Counted from the stretch's first letter, positions 7,522 through 16,981 are shown. The stretch: 64,000 bases of DNA from Borrelia sp. P9F1 (GCF_030436115.1 NZ_CP129407.1:736935-800934), one strand, 5' to 3'. Program-made: numbers and translations. Notes: a model not told the origin generated them from the sequence alone.

Positions 7522-8871
7522 GTGTTTGGTGAGCTGGGGGCAGGTTTTAGGAATTTTGTATCGTATATCTCTGGAAAATCTGTGATAGGGGAGAGGAATA
7601 TTGAGGAGTCAGTGTGCACTATTAAGGATGCTTTAGTTGATGCTGATGTCAATTTGAGAGTTGTAAGGCGTTTTGTTGGTGCTGTTGTGGAAGAGGCTAG
7701 GGGAATCAAGGTTTTAAGGGGTGTTGATCCTGGGTCTCAGTTTATTAAGATTGTTAATGATAAGCTTGTAAGTTTTTTGGGAGATAGACATTCTGAACTC
7801 GTTTTAAATCCTGTAAATAAACAGTCGTTTATTTTGATGGTTGGACTTCAGGGATCTGGTAAGACTACAACTTGCGTGAAACTTGCGCTGCGACTTAAGA
7901 GAGATGGCAGGAAGGTTCTTCTTGTTGCTGGGGATACTTTTAGGGCGGCCGCAGGTGATCAATTAAAGATTTTGGGAAGTCAAATTGGTGTTTCTGTTTT
8001 TGAGATTGCTGGGGAGACGGATTCTGTTAGGGTTATTAGGGCAGCTGTTAAGTATGCCAAGTCGGAGCTTTTTGACACTATCATAGTAGATACTAGAGGG
8101 CGTCTTGAGGTGGAGGAATTATTATTAAGAGAAATCAAAGAGATTAAAGGGATGTTGACTCCTGTGGAGACGATATTGGTGGCGGATTCCATGACGGGTC
8201 AGGTTGCTGCAAATATTGCTAAGGAATTTAATGATAGGGTTGGAATTACGGGTGTGATTTTTACAAAATTTGATTCTGATGCTAGGGGCGGGGCAGTTAT
8301 GTCAATTAAGACTATTTGCGGGGTTCCTATTAAATTTGTGGGTGTTGGGGAAAGGCCGGAGGACCTTGATATTTTTTATCCGGATAGGATTGCTTCACGA
8401 ATTCTTGGCATGGGAGATGTTGTTAGTCTTGTTGAGAAAGCCCAAACTGCTATAGATAAAGAAGAAGCTTTAAGGCTTGAAGAAAAGATCAGAAAAGTTG
8501 GATTTAATTTTGAAGACTATTTGAGTCAATTTAAATACGTGCGAGATATGGGTGGTGTTTCTAGTTTGATGGGAATGCTTCCGGGTGTTTCTTCTGAAGT
8601 GTTGAGTTCTAGAGTTAATGAGAGGGAACTTAAAAGAGAGGAGGCGATTATTTATTCCATGACTAGGAGAGAGAGATTGAATCCTGTTGTTTTAAACAAT
8701 CCTTCGAGGAAGAGGAGAATAGCTTTGGGGAGTGGAACAACAGTTTTTGAAGTTAACAAGCTTATTAAAAAATTTAGTCAGACAACTTTGGCGATGAAAA
8801 AAATGAAAAATAAGAGCTTTCAAAATAAGATAGCATCTCTTTTGGGAGGAAAAGGAGGAGTGGTAAATTGA
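7522..8871 (+). CDS. ffh: Signal recognition particle GTPase Ffh
   Basis: A 449-residue SRP54 protein that delivers nascent membrane proteins to the SRP receptor. The NG domain has G1 GLQGSGKTTT (108-117) and G4 TKFD near 249. The M domain has the RNA-binding helices in SMTRRERLNP and RKRRIALGSGT, and the methionine-containing GMLPG loop. Two motifs are unusual: G2 reads GDTFRAAAGDQL, closer to FtsY, and G3 reads DTRGR (190-194) instead of DTAGR. The presence of the M domain settles the identity as Ffh. It starts at GTG with GAGGATAG upstream, and its stop overlaps the rpsP start by four bases. Confidence 0.93.
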   Translation: MFGELGAGFRNFVSYISGKSVIGERNIEESVCTIKDALVDADVNLRVVRRFVGAVVEEARGIKVLRGVDPGSQFIKIVNDKLVSFLGDRHSELVLNPVNKQSFILMVGLQGSGKTTTCVKLALRLKRDGRKVLLVAGDTFRAAAGDQLKILGSQIGVSVFEIAGETDSVRVIRAAVKYAKSELFDTIIVDTRGRLEVEELLLREIKEIKGMLTPVETILVADSMTGQVAANIAKEFNDRVGITGVIFTKFDSDARGGAVMSIKTICGVPIKFVGVGERPEDLDIFYPDRIASRILGMGDVVSLVEKAQTAIDKEEALRLEEKIRKVGFNFEDYLSQFKYVRDMGGVSSLMGMLPGVSSEVLSSRVNERELKREEAIIYSMTRRERLNPVVLNNPSRKRRIALGSGTTVFEVNKLIKKFSQTTLAMKKMKNKSFQNKIASLLGGKGGVVN

Positions 8872-9119
8872 GCGTTAGGATAAGATTGAAAAGGATGGGA
8901 GCAAAAAAAAGGCCTTATTATCGAATTGTAGTGATGAATTCTGCTTCGCCCAGAGATGGGCGGGCTATTGAGGAGCTTGGGTATTATCATCCTGTTGAAA
9001 AGCAAAACCAGATTAAGATAAACGAAGATAGGTTTAAGGATTGGGTAAATAAGGGGGCTACTCCAAGTGATACAGTGAAGAAGCTTTTGAATAAAAATAG
9101 ATTTAAGGTAGGAGGCTAG
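8868..9119 (+). CDS. rpsP: 30S ribosomal protein S16
   Basis: An 83-residue protein with the S16 signature: SVRIRLKRMGAKKRPYYRIV at the N-terminus and SPRDGRAIEELGYYHP after it. It binds 16S rRNA and assists 30S assembly. The start codon is TTG at 8868, overlapping the TGA stop of ffh as TTGA, with GGAGGAG at 8852-8860. It is the first ribosomal gene of the common rpsP-khpA-rimM-trmD-rplS operon. Confidence 0.96.
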   Translation: MSVRIRLKRMGAKKRPYYRIVVMNSASPRDGRAIEELGYYHPVEKQNQIKINEDRFKDWVNKGATPSDTVKKLLNKNRFKVGG

Positions 9120-9129
9120 GAGGGCTTTG

Positions 9130-9378
9130 ATGAAAGAGTACGGTAATGAAATAGAACTTATAGAATTTGTGGTAAAATCTCTTGTGGATAAACGCGATGA
9201 AGTTAAGTTGAATGTGGTTGAGGGTGAGAAGTCAACTATTTTGGAGTTGAGGGTTTCTACAAGTGATGTTGGAAAAATAATAGGAAGAAGGGGTCGCATT
9301 GCAAGGGCTATTAGGACATTGCTTAGTGCTTGTGCTGCAAAAACAAATAGGAGAGTTCAGTTAGAAATTTTGGACTAG
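9130..9378 (+). CDS. khpA: KH-domain RNA-binding protein KhpA
   Basis: A small KH-domain protein of 82 residues with the nucleic-acid-binding GxxG loop in IIGRRGRIARAIRTLL at about residues 54-69. KhpA proteins bind RNA, often with a partner KhpB, and affect cell elongation and ribosome-related processes in other bacteria. The gene order between rpsP and rimM is the usual one. I chose ATG 9130 over TTG 9127 because AGGAGG at 9118-9123 is then six bases away. Confidence 0.88.
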   Translation: MKEYGNEIELIEFVVKSLVDKRDEVKLNVVEGEKSTILELRVSTSDVGKIIGRRGRIARAIRTLLSACAAKTNRRVQLEILD

Positions 9379-9381
9379 TCT

Positions 9382-9882
9382 ATGTTTGTAAAGGGAGTGG
9401 TGGTGTCTTCTTATGGGGTTAATGGGTATGCTAAGGTTAGGAGTGTGTCCAATGGTTTTGAGGAATTTTTAGGCTTAAAGGGAAATAAGGTGGTTTTAAG
9501 GAAGGATCGCTGTTCTTCGATTGAGGTTAAGGTTGAAAATGTATCTTTAGTTAATGGTGTGTTGTTGTTAAAGTTTGAGGAACTTAATTCTCCTGAGAGT
9601 ATTAAGGACTTGGTTGGTTTTGAGCTGTGGGTGAGTGATGATTTTGCGGCCCAGTTGGAAGAGGGTGAGTATTATTTTGGGGAGCTTGTTGGTTATGGTA
9701 TCGTTAACGACGGAAAGAGATTGGGGGTTGTTGTTTCCTTTTTAGAATGCGGAAATTGTGTTCTTCTTGAAGTTAAAGTCGGAGATAGATTGTTTTTTAT
9801 TCCCTTCTTAGAGGTTTATCTTGGTAAGATTGATACAAAGTTGAGGATTATTGAGCTTAAAATGTTAGAGCTTTTAAGATGA
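9382..9882 (+). CDS. rimM: Ribosome maturation factor RimM
   Basis: A 166-residue protein with the two RimM parts: an N-terminal beta-barrel beginning KGVVVSSYGVNGYAKV and a C-terminal PRC-like barrel containing EGEYYFGELVGYGI and FIPFLEVYLGKID. RimM binds S19 and helps mature the 30S head. Its stop overlaps the trmD start as ATGA. No good ribosome-binding site precedes the ATG, so it may depend on coupling with khpA three bases upstream. Confidence 0.9.
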   Translation: MFVKGVVVSSYGVNGYAKVRSVSNGFEEFLGLKGNKVVLRKDRCSSIEVKVENVSLVNGVLLLKFEELNSPESIKDLVGFELWVSDDFAAQLEEGEYYFGELVGYGIVNDGKRLGVVVSFLECGNCVLLEVKVGDRLFFIPFLEVYLGKIDTKLRIIELKMLELLR

Positions 9883-10604
9883 GGATTACTATTCTTTCTT
9901 TGTTTCCGTCAATAATTGCTCCATTTTTTGAGAATTCGATAATGAAGAAGGTTGTGGATAGGGGTATTGTGAGTTATGAGCTCATTTCTATTCGTGATTT
10001 TTCTAATAATAAACATAGAAGATGTGATGATGTGTCTTATGGCGGTGGAGCGGGGATGGTTTTAAAGGCTCAGCCTGTGTCAGATGCGCTTGATTATGTG
10101 AATTCAAAAGAAAAAACTACAATATTTTTAAGTCCGTCTGGCCTGAAGTACGATCAGAAATTAGCTTATGACTTGTCAAGAGAAAAGGAACTTGTTATAA
10201 TCTGTGGGAGGTACGAGGGGCTCGATCAACGTGTGGTTGATTTATATGTTGATCTTGAGATTTCGGTTGGGGATTATGTGCTTTCTTCGGGTGAAGTCGC
10301 TGCTCTTGTTTTAGTAGATAGTATATATAGATTATTGGATGGCGTGATAAGTCCAGAATCCTTGCTCGAGGAATCTTTTAGTGGCAGATGTGGCTTGCTT
10401 GAGTATCCTCATTATACTAGGCCTTGTGAATTTAGGGGGCTGAGAGTACCTGGTGTGCTTCTTTCGGGGCATCACGAGAAAGTAAGGAAATGGAGGTTTG
10501 ATAGAGCTGTCGAGAAAACAAGAAAGAATCGGTACGATTTGTACCTTAGGTATTTAGAAATTAAGGGAGAAGGTGATGGATTTAATAGGACAGATTGGTG
10601 CTAA
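9879..10604 (+). CDS. trmD: tRNA (guanine-37-N1) methyltransferase
   Basis: A 241-residue SPOUT methyltransferase that modifies G37 next to the anticodon and prevents frameshifting. It shows the N-terminal [11 protein letters not shown], the [13 protein letters not shown] segment, and the SAM-binding knot motifs [13 protein letters not shown] and [18 protein letters not shown]. The substrate-contacting TRP motif [10 protein letters not shown] is near residue 182. It overlaps rimM by four bases and the start of rplS by about 29 bases. Confidence 0.96.
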   Translation: MRITILSLFPSIIAPFFENSIMKKVVDRGIVSYELISIRDFSNNKHRRCDDVSYGGGAGMVLKAQPVSDALDYVNSKEKTTIFLSPSGLKYDQKLAYDLSREKELVIICGRYEGLDQRVVDLYVDLEISVGDYVLSSGEVAALVLVDSIYRLLDGVISPESLLEESFSGRCGLLEYPHYTRPCEFRGLRVPGVLLSGHHEKVRKWRFDRAVEKTRKNRYDLYLRYLEIKGEGDGFNRTDWC

Positions 10605-10959
10605 AGGAAGGAGAACGGAAGTTTTTGAATTTAGGGTAGGGGATACTGTGCGTGTTAGTTATAGGGTTATTGAAGGAAGTGGCGAGAGAACACAAAATTT
10701 TGAAGGTCTTGTAATTTCTATTCAAAATAAAGGCATTGGTCAGACTTTTTTAGTTAGAAAGATTTCTTCGGGAATTGGAGTTGAGAAGGTGTTTCCGATG
10801 CATTCTCCTGTTTTGGAGAAGGTTCAAGTTTTAAAGCGAGGTAAGGTAAGGAGAGCCAAACTTTACTATATGAGGGGCAGACTTGGTAAGTCTGCTATGA
10901 AGGTTAAGGAGCGTGTTCATGTTAAGCGCACAAATAATACAAATACTTCTCAAAATTAG
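10576..10959 (+). CDS. rplS: 50S ribosomal protein L19
   Basis: A 127-residue protein with the L19 pattern: [16 protein letters not shown], then the FEGLVIS segment, [16 protein letters not shown], and [15 protein letters not shown]. It sits at the 30S-50S interface. I prefer ATG 10576 (AAGGGA seven bases upstream) to GTG 10573. The first 29 bases lie within the end of trmD, a longer overlap than usual. The C-terminal tail is basic and Asn/Thr-rich. Confidence 0.94.
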   Translation: MDLIGQIGAKGRRTEVFEFRVGDTVRVSYRVIEGSGERTQNFEGLVISIQNKGIGQTFLVRKISSGIGVEKVFPMHSPVLEKVQVLKRGKVRRAKLYYMRGRLGKSAMKVKERVHVKRTNNTNTSQN

Positions 10960-11142
10960 TGAAGAAGATTGTTGGCTTTTGGCTTAGCTACGGTCGGGTT
11001 TTAGTATAAGTGAGGAGAATGGGGTGTGTTGGAGGTTTTAAGATGTCGAGGGTTTGGGTGTTTAAGTGATAAGGGGAAGGTGGTAAGCTTGTCCTAGTGT
11101 GGCGAGTGCTTTATTTTACTGTTTTGGCTTAGGAGATAATGG

Positions 11143-11685
11143 TTGAGATCTGAACAGGGCGAGGGGAGTCGAGGTGATATTCAAAAGACTAGTAGAGCTT
11201 TTTATTGGAAGAAGGGAAAGTCAGGTTCTGATTTTAAGAAACAAAAGAACGGTTCTTTCGTTTCCAGTAGCAAGTCTGTCAGTCCTCATCATCTCAACAG
11301 TACAGGGGGAGGCCATAGGGTTAACAAACCAAAAGAATCTGACAGAGAGTTTAGGCCAAGGATTGTTGATAAAAGCACCTGTCCTATGTGTGGTAAGCAA
11401 ATTAAAGACATTGCTTCTTGCATGTCTATGAAGTTTGATAACGAAGATAAGCCTATACATTTTGATTGTGCTGTCAGTAAGATAAGGATGGAGAATAATC
11501 TTTTAAAAGAGGAAGATTTGGTGTACGGGGGAGTTGGTAAATTTTTTGTTGTAAACAGGCTTATTAGGGGGAGTAATTTGTCTTTTAAAATAATCAGAGA
11601 AATTGATTTTGAAAACTTGGAAGGGCGACCTGTTTGGCGCAAAAAGATTCTTGAGGGCATGAATAGGGGATTTAGATTTTATTGA
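11143..11685 (+). CDS. Conserved spirochaetal protein with zinc-binding cysteines
   Basis: A 180-residue protein I recognise only as a conserved Borrelia hypothetical. The first 75 residues are basic, polar and low-complexity. The ordered half begins at about residue 80 with [11 protein letters not shown], followed about 30 residues later by HFDCAV, an arrangement able to bind one zinc ion. The end is basic ([19 protein letters not shown]). No function can be named; a nucleic-acid or ribosome contact is plausible from the basic tail and its place beside rplS and coaD. The start is TTG, supported by AGGAG seven bases upstream; the nearest in-frame ATG would remove the basic half. Confidence 0.6.
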   Translation: MRSEQGEGSRGDIQKTSRAFYWKKGKSGSDFKKQKNGSFVSSSKSVSPHHLNSTGGGHRVNKPKESDREFRPRIVDKSTCPMCGKQIKDIASCMSMKFDNEDKPIHFDCAVSKIRMENNLLKEEDLVYGGVGKFFVVNRLIRGSNLSFKIIREIDFENLEGRPVWRKKILEGMNRGFRFY

Positions 11686-11687
11686 TC

Positions 11688-12185
11688 ATGAGGATAGCGG
11701 TGTTTCCTGGTTCGTTTGATCCTATTACTTGGGGACATATTGAGTTAGTCAAGCGGGCATCTTCTATTTTTGATAAGGTTATTGTTCTTGTTGCTAAAAA
11801 TAGTAGTAAAAGTTATTTGCTGAGCGGATCTGAGAGGTATGAACTTACCTGTGAGGTTATAAGGTCTTTATCTCTTTCAGAAGTATTTGTGGATAGACAT
11901 GACGGATTGGTTGTCGATTATGCTTTAAGCCATAATGTTGGTTTTATTGTAAGGGGTGTGAGGGCTTTTCATGATTTTGAATGTGAATTTGAGAGGTATG
12001 TTATCAACAGTGAACTTAGTTCTGCGGTGGATACAGTTTTTTTGCCAAGTAGCGCTAGGTATTTGTTTATAAGGTCAGATTTCGTTAAAGAATTAATGGA
12101 AAATAAGAATTTTGATCTTACGAGTTTTATTCCTGAATTAGTACAAAATAAGTTGAAATCTAAGTTTATTGACAAATGGGCTTGA
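11688..12185 (+). CDS. coaD: Phosphopantetheine adenylyltransferase
   Basis: A 165-residue nucleotidyltransferase that makes dephospho-CoA from 4'-phosphopantetheine and ATP. The N-terminal [14 protein letters not shown] carries the T/HxGH nucleotide-binding motif. [14 protein letters not shown] and the late [12 protein letters not shown] are the other conserved segments. The start could also be TTG 11682, which overlaps the preceding stop as TTGA; I prefer ATG 11688 because CoaD proteins normally begin [12 protein letters not shown]. CoA synthesis links to the CoA-disulfide reductase found at 39308-40639. Confidence 0.92.
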   Translation: MRIAVFPGSFDPITWGHIELVKRASSIFDKVIVLVAKNSSKSYLLSGSERYELTCEVIRSLSLSEVFVDRHDGLVVDYALSHNVGFIVRGVRAFHDFECEFERYVINSELSSAVDTVFLPSSARYLFIRSDFVKELMENKNFDLTSFIPELVQNKLKSKFIDKWA

Positions 12186-12235
12186 TAATATATATATTAT
12201 TAAGATAAGCTTGTTGTTTGTAAGGAGACAAGGAA

Positions 12236-12418
12236 ATGGCTGTTCCTAAATTTAAGCCTTCGAAGTCCAGAAGTAGGACGAGGCGTAGTGTGAATATGAG
12301 AAAGAGAGTGCCACAACTGCAAGAATGTTCAAACTGTGGTAACCTTGGGATGAGGCATAGACTTTGCTCGAAGTGTGGTTATTACAGGAATAATCAGTAC
12401 TTAGAATTGGGTTTGTAG
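12236..12418 (+). CDS. rpmF: 50S ribosomal protein L32
   Basis: A 60-residue protein starting MAVPKFKPSKSRSRTRR, typical of L32. Two CxxC pairs (CSNCG and CSKCGYY) make it the zinc-binding form. AAGGAGA precedes the ATG. It lies directly upstream of acpP, a common pairing with fatty-acid/phospholipid genes in bacteria. Confidence 0.96.
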   Translation: MAVPKFKPSKSRSRTRRSVNMRKRVPQLQECSNCGNLGMRHRLCSKCGYYRNNQYLELGL

Positions 12419-12440
12419 GTAGGGCGAGGGTTGTACATTT

Positions 12441-12683
12441 ATGGAACAAGGTGAAATCTTTAAGAAGATTAGGTCTATTATATCTGAGCAACTTGATAAG
12501 AGAGAGGACGAGGTTACCATGGAGTCTAGGTTTGTTGAGGATCTTGGGGCAGATAGTCTTGATATTTATGAACTTTTATATTTACTGGAGGAGGCATTTG
12601 ATGATAAGATTCCGGAAAATGAAGCTAGTGAATTTGAGACGGTAGGTGATGTTGTTACCTTTATTGAGAAGAGGAAGGATTGA
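12441..12683 (+). CDS. acpP: Acyl carrier protein
   Basis: An 80-residue acidic helical protein with the 4'-phosphopantetheine attachment motif [16 protein letters not shown]; the serine of DSL is near residue 36. Borrelia lacks a full fatty-acid synthesis pathway, so the protein probably serves in acyl transfer to phospholipid rather than de novo synthesis (inference). It sits between rpmF and rnc, close to coaD, which supplies CoA for the prosthetic group. Confidence 0.94.
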   Translation: MEQGEIFKKIRSIISEQLDKREDEVTMESRFVEDLGADSLDIYELLYLLEEAFDDKIPENEASEFETVGDVVTFIEKRKD

Positions 12684-12703
12684 GATAAAGGGGTTCTGTT
12701 GAG

Positions 12704-13420
12704 ATGAATTTTGAGGAGGGACGAAAGGAGCAGTTAGATAAGTTTCTGATGAGTTTACATATTGGCTTTGGTGATTTGGGTCTTTTGAATACGGCTTTAA
12801 GTCATTCGTCATATGCTAATGAGTTAGATCAGAAGTCTATCAATAATGAGAGACTGGAGTTTTTAGGAGATTCTGTTCTCAACCTTGTTATTACAGATTA
12901 TTTGTATAGATTGTATCCTGATAAGAGTGAGGGGGAGCTCAGTAAGGCCAGGTCTTATATTGTTAGTGAAGATTCTCTTTCTAGTATAGCTAGGGAGCTT
13001 GATCTTGGAAATTATCTTTTGCTTGGTAGGGGGGAGGAGAGCAATGATGGGCGGAATAAGAAGGGCATCCTTGCTGATGCTATTGAAGCTTTTGTTGGCG
13101 CTCTTTATCTTGATGGTGGATTCTCAAAAGCTTCGGTTTTTGTGATAGAGCTTTTTGATGTTCATATAAGATTGATGTTTAATCGTGGAGATTTTAAGGA
13201 CTATAAGAGTCTTCTTCAAGAATATGTTCAAAAGAAATATAAAATCTCACCAAGTTATAAGTTAGCAAAGGAGATAGGACCAGACCATAGTAAGACTTTT
13301 TGCGTGGAACTCTATGTCGATGATAAGTTTATATCAAATGGCAAAGGAAGATCAAAAAAGGAAGCTGAGATGAGAGCCGCTGAGATGGCACTTAAGAATG
13401 TTGATAGTATTGATCTTTAA
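12704..13420 (+). CDS. rnc: Ribonuclease III
   Basis: A 238-residue double-strand-specific endoribonuclease. The catalytic signature [16 protein letters not shown] is near residue 45, the downstream acidic pair lies in [19 protein letters not shown], and a C-terminal double-stranded RNA-binding domain runs from about residue 167 ([12 protein letters not shown]) to the end. It processes rRNA precursors and some mRNAs. The last 29 bases overlap the 3' end of the convergent cca gene, so their transcripts can form a duplex that RNase III itself could cut (inference). Confidence 0.95.
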   Translation: MNFEEGRKEQLDKFLMSLHIGFGDLGLLNTALSHSSYANELDQKSINNERLEFLGDSVLNLVITDYLYRLYPDKSEGELSKARSYIVSEDSLSSIARELDLGNYLLLGRGEESNDGRNKKGILADAIEAFVGALYLDGGFSKASVFVIELFDVHIRLMFNRGDFKDYKSLLQEYVQKKYKISPSYKLAKEIGPDHSKTFCVELYVDDKFISNGKGRSKKEAEMRAAEMALKNVDSIDL

Positions 13421-14639
13421 TTTTCTTTACATACTTTACTAGGGTGTCTTTTTTATTTAATTTAGGATTGTTTAGTACCTTTTTTAGTAGGTCGTTTAGG
13501 ATTTGTCCGATTTTTTTATCTTCCGATATTTTAAGCCTTCTGATATCATAGCCATTTATTGCCAGTTCTTTAAGAGATAGAGGATTATTTATCAAGTTTT
13601 TGCTTTTCATCTTATTTAATATGAATTTGAGTTTATGATCTTTACCTTTAATAGCTTTGTATATATCAAATATTTCTTTGTAGCTTTCTTTGGTGGTCTT
13701 GCTTAACAGTGTTCTAACATCTGCTAGTGTTTTGATTTTGAGAGTGTGAAGTTCATTAAAACCGCATTTATAGAATAGGATTAACTTTATATCCTTGTTT
13801 GAAAATTTAAGTAATCTTAAGGTTTCTCTTAAAGTGGAGGTGTCTTTTTTGATTGTAAGAACAACAATTGCTTTCAGATAAAAATTTTTTTTGTCCAGAA
13901 GAGCAATTTTGTTTCTTACCTTTTTATTTATTTCTATGTTAAAGAAGTGATTAAAAAAATTTACTTTTTGCAGGTAGTTGATTCCCTTTATTGGATTTCT
14001 ACCTTCTAAAAGTTTAATGAATTCGTTATTTATTCTTTCCTTTGATAAGGATAAAATATTTTCTTTTTGGTATTTCATAGATATTAATGTTTGTTTATCT
14101 ATTGTAAAGTCAAGTGTAGATGCAAATCGGGATGCTCTTAATATCCTAAGAGCATCCTCTTTAAACCTTTTGTTTGAATTGCCTATACATTTGATTATTT
14201 TTTTGTTAAGATCTCCTATTCCATTATAATGATCTATTATCCTATGATTTAGTATGTTCATTACAATTGAATTTATTGTAAAATCCCTTCTTTTTAGGTC
14301 TTCTTTTAGGGTTTTTGTGAATTCTATTTTTCTAGGGAATCTTTTATTTTCATATTCTTTGTCTATTCTATAAGTAGTAACTTCAAAAATTTTTTTATTA
14401 AAAATAATACTTACTGTTCCGTGCTTGATACCGGTTTGTATGTTATTTGGAAATAGTTTCATTATTTCTTCTGGAGTTGCATTAGTTGTAAAGTCAAAAT
14501 CATAAGGTGTCCTTTTAAGAATTAAATCTCTTAAGGCACCTCCTACTAGGAAAAATTCATAGTTGTTGTTGTGAAAGATTTTCCCAATTCTTACTATGTC
14601 TTTGCTATTAGGGCCTAAATGCATACTGAAGTGTACCAT
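13392..14639 (-). CDS. cca: tRNA nucleotidyltransferase / poly(A) polymerase family
   Basis: A 415-residue class II nucleotidyltransferase. [13 protein letters not shown] and [13 protein letters not shown] carry the catalytic acidic pair, [11 protein letters not shown] and the helix [17 protein letters not shown] follow. It should add CCA to tRNA 3' ends, needed because the tRNAs in this window do not encode CCA. The family cannot be split from poly(A) polymerase by these motifs alone, but the size and the need for CCA addition favour Cca. The start is uncertain between M1 and M6 (SMHLGPNSK). Confidence 0.88.
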   Translation of the reverse strand: MVHFSMHLGPNSKDIVRIGKIFHNNNYEFFLVGGALRDLILKRTPYDFDFTTNATPEEIMKLFPNNIQTGIKHGTVSIIFNKKIFEVTTYRIDKEYENKRFPRKIEFTKTLKEDLKRRDFTINSIVMNILNHRIIDHYNGIGDLNKKIIKCIGNSNKRFKEDALRILRASRFASTLDFTIDKQTLISMKYQKENILSLSKERINNEFIKLLEGRNPIKGINYLQKVNFFNHFFNIEINKKVRNKIALLDKKNFYLKAIVVLTIKKDTSTLRETLRLLKFSNKDIKLILFYKCGFNELHTLKIKTLADVRTLLSKTTKESYKEIFDIYKAIKGKDHKLKFILNKMKSKNLINNPLSLKELAINGYDIRRLKISEDKKIGQILNDLLKKVLNNPKLNKKDTLVKYVKKIKDQYYQHS

Positions 14640-14744
14640 TATTGAAATAATACTTTTCGAAAATCAGGCTATAATTCTAATTTATTCTGAAATTTATAAG
14701 AAGTATTTATTAGATTTTGATTTAATTTTTATACATGAGGTTTT

Positions 14745-16505
14745 ATGAGCAAGACTGAGACTAGTATACATGATTCTATTGAAAAGCTTTCAAAGGAAAC
14801 AAAGACGAGATTGATAAAGGAGATTAAGAAAAATCTAAGCTTGAATTCTTCTGGGCTATCTGTGGATGATTCTGATCGTTTGGATTCAGATTCTGTGTCG
14901 CAAATTGAAAATTTTCTATCGGATCATTTGGTGAAAGAGTCCATTTTAGTAAGGGTGTGGATATATATTTTAAATTTTTTCCAACGGGATATTGCTAGGG
15001 GAGATATTTATAAAAATTATTTTCTGAAAAACTTAGAAAATAATCTTAATAAGAATTACGGAAAACCTGTAATAGATTTCAAAAAAGGAGTTTTGCATAT
15101 AGGGTTTGTGGAGATGTTTTTTGAGTTCTATCGCTATTCTGTGAAGCTTAAAAAATTTTTTAAGATTTTAGATGATAAGAATATTGTTGAACAGGCAATG
15201 TTTGAAGTTATTAATAGTAAAATTCCTGATTTCAAGCATAAAATTGAAGACTTTTTAAGTGAAGAAGAATACGAGAGATATTTAAGGAAAGGTAAAAGCC
15301 TGAATGATTTAGAAGAGGATCTTAAGGCGAAAATTAGTGCCTATCTTAATTCAATTCCTTTGCAAACTTACAAAACTGTAGAAGATATATTTGAGTTTTT
15401 CTATGTACTAAATAGTGTCGCTTTTTTCCCTTACAAGTCCTTCTTCTCTTTCTTTAGTATAGAATTTTTGGACGATGCAAGTCTAGATATTGCCAAGTTT
15501 GATGGTACAGATAGTGCCAATTTTGAGAGTGTTGATAAGTATTTTAATTGTTTTTTTGATCTTTTGCATACGGTAAGATGTATTGAGATAAATGAGGAAA
15601 TTTTGAATATTATTGTTAGGAATTATTTTTTAACAATAGGTTCTAATGAGACTGAAATTTTTAACGAGGAGAGTTTTTTGAAGTTTGACATAATATATAA
15701 AAATGTTTTAAATATTATGTCAAAAATTATTGGTTTGGTGAAGACATTGCCTTATTTGGAGATTTTTAGACTTTATTATAAGAATCCAGTTTTACAACCT
15801 AGGCGGCGTGGTATGCCTTTGGATTTGAGAGGTTTTTATGAAAATGTTTTGTTCTTAAGTGTTAGCGGACAGATTGTTAAAAATCGTGATACGGATTTAA
15901 AAATGCTTGCTAATAAAGACATTAAAAATTTAATTGAGAATTATAGTGTCATTACGGATTTAGATAGTATTATTTTCACAGGTCTTGAAATTGAGTATTC
16001 TAATCTTAAGAAACTTTACTTTCTTAACGAGTTTTTTAGGACTGTTTATGATGTAAGAATGATGGAAGTATTGAAGGCTGTGAATAATGTGGTGCTTGTA
16101 ACTAATATTGAAATAAGAAATTCTTATGTTGCTCTCGAAAAAAGTGTTAATGCTTTAAGAAAGGAGGTTTATGATTTTTATTTCAAGATTAACGATAAAA
16201 ATGAGGAATATGAAAGATGTATTCAGGAAAGTAATGATGATCCTTGTAGGGATAAGATTTTGGAATGGTGTTTGAATGAGAATTGTTTTATTGAAAAATT
16301 AGTGCTCAAATTTGCGGATTGTTTTGCTGATCTTAGGAGAAAATATTTTGTTCTCTTGGAGAATAATAATGCTTTTATACAAAGTGCTTTAAATGTTTCC
16401 TATAAGTTGTCTATAGGAGATAATGAAAAAATAAGCCTATCTTGCGTTATCAGCAATGTGCTATCTCTCATAGATCAGACTCTTTTTATACTTAAGAATT
16501 TATAG
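14745..16505 (+). CDS. Borrelia hypothetical protein, helical, 586 residues
   Basis: I do not recognise a family. The first 55 residues are Ser/Asp/Lys-rich and low-complexity; the rest is predicted mainly helical with many Phe, Tyr, Leu and charged residues and no clear transmembrane segment or signal peptide. The C-terminal third has evenly spaced polar/hydrophobic residues suggestive of coiled-coil. A cysteine cluster sits near residues 490-510 (ERCIQESNDDPC and LEWCLNENC). The gene starts with TGAGG five bases upstream and is followed after six bases by a small membrane protein, so the two probably form an operon. A scaffold or cell-envelope role would only be a guess. Confidence 0.6.
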   Translation: MSKTETSIHDSIEKLSKETKTRLIKEIKKNLSLNSSGLSVDDSDRLDSDSVSQIENFLSDHLVKESILVRVWIYILNFFQRDIARGDIYKNYFLKNLENNLNKNYGKPVIDFKKGVLHIGFVEMFFEFYRYSVKLKKFFKILDDKNIVEQAMFEVINSKIPDFKHKIEDFLSEEEYERYLRKGKSLNDLEEDLKAKISAYLNSIPLQTYKTVEDIFEFFYVLNSVAFFPYKSFFSFFSIEFLDDASLDIAKFDGTDSANFESVDKYFNCFFDLLHTVRCIEINEEILNIIVRNYFLTIGSNETEIFNEESFLKFDIIYKNVLNIMSKIIGLVKTLPYLEIFRLYYKNPVLQPRRRGMPLDLRGFYENVLFLSVSGQIVKNRDTDLKMLANKDIKNLIENYSVITDLDSIIFTGLEIEYSNLKKLYFLNEFFRTVYDVRMMEVLKAVNNVVLVTNIEIRNSYVALEKSVNALRKEVYDFYFKINDKNEEYERCIQESNDDPCRDKILEWCLNENCFIEKLVLKFADCFADLRRKYFVLLENNNAFIQSALNVSYKLSIGDNEKISLSCVISNVLSLIDQTLFILKNL

Positions 16506-16511
16506 GTTTTT

Positions 16512-16835
16512 ATGAAGGCTTTAAGGGTAAATAAATTTAGATTATTGTCGGTTTTTATTAAGGGGTTGGCGATAATATTGTTTCTCAATTCCTTGCTCAG
16601 TTTATTTATGTTCTTAGCAGGTGCTTATAATACTTTTATGTATGCTTTTCAGCAATTTTCTCTTGATTTTGCGATTGTATTAAGCTCTGTTTCTTTTGGA
16701 CTAGAGGCCACTAGGTTGTTATTTTTTTATTTACTTATGAAGAGAAGGATTAAGTATTACATAATTTTGGTTTCTAGTTTTCTAGTTTGTTTTATTGCTT
16801 TTTTCATAAAAGGTTTTCTTTCTGTTGGCCTGTAG
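16512..16835 (+). CDS. Small membrane protein, three hydrophobic segments
   Basis: A 107-residue protein with hydrophobic segments at about residues 12-36, 46-76 and 82-105 and a basic N-terminus (MKALRVNKFR). It lies six bases after the 586-residue hypothetical gene and is probably co-transcribed with it. No family is recognised. It ends just before the tRNA-Thr promoter. Confidence 0.6.
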   Translation: MKALRVNKFRLLSVFIKGLAIILFLNSLLSLFMFLAGAYNTFMYAFQQFSLDFAIVLSSVSFGLEATRLLFFYLLMKRRIKYYIILVSSFLVCFIAFFIKGFLSVGL

Positions 16836-16859
16836 GTTATTGATTTTCAAAGCCTGCTA

Positions 16860-16887
16860 TTGACTAATATCCTTTATTTATTATAGA
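16860..16887 (+). promoter_or_regulatory. Promoter of the tRNA-Thr/tRNA-Tyr pair
   Basis: TTGACT (16860-16865), 16 bases, then TATAGA (16882-16887). Transcription should start near 16894, about eleven bases before tRNA-Thr, the same leader length as for tRNA-Val. Confidence 0.6.
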
Positions 16888-16904
16888 CTAGCGGTTAGTG
16901 TTGT

Positions 16905-16978
16905 GCCGACTTAGCTCAGCTGGCCAGAGCAGCGGTCTTGTAAACCGCAGGTCGTCGGTTCGAATCCGACAGTCGGCT
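16905..16978 (+). tRNA. tRNA-Thr (anticodon UGU)
   Basis: A 74-base cloverleaf with perfectly paired acceptor arms GCCGACT and AGTCGGC, D arm GCTC...GAGC, anticodon arm GCGGTCTTGTAAACCGC exposing UGU, and T arm GTCGG-TTCGAAT-CCGAC. CCA is not encoded. It is followed after three bases by tRNA-Tyr and should be processed from one transcript. Confidence 0.95.
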
Positions 16979-16981
16979 TTT

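Noticed and set aside
8820..9299. Minus-strand open frame over ffh, rpsP and khpA
   Set aside because: It crosses three well-supported genes and resembles no protein family.
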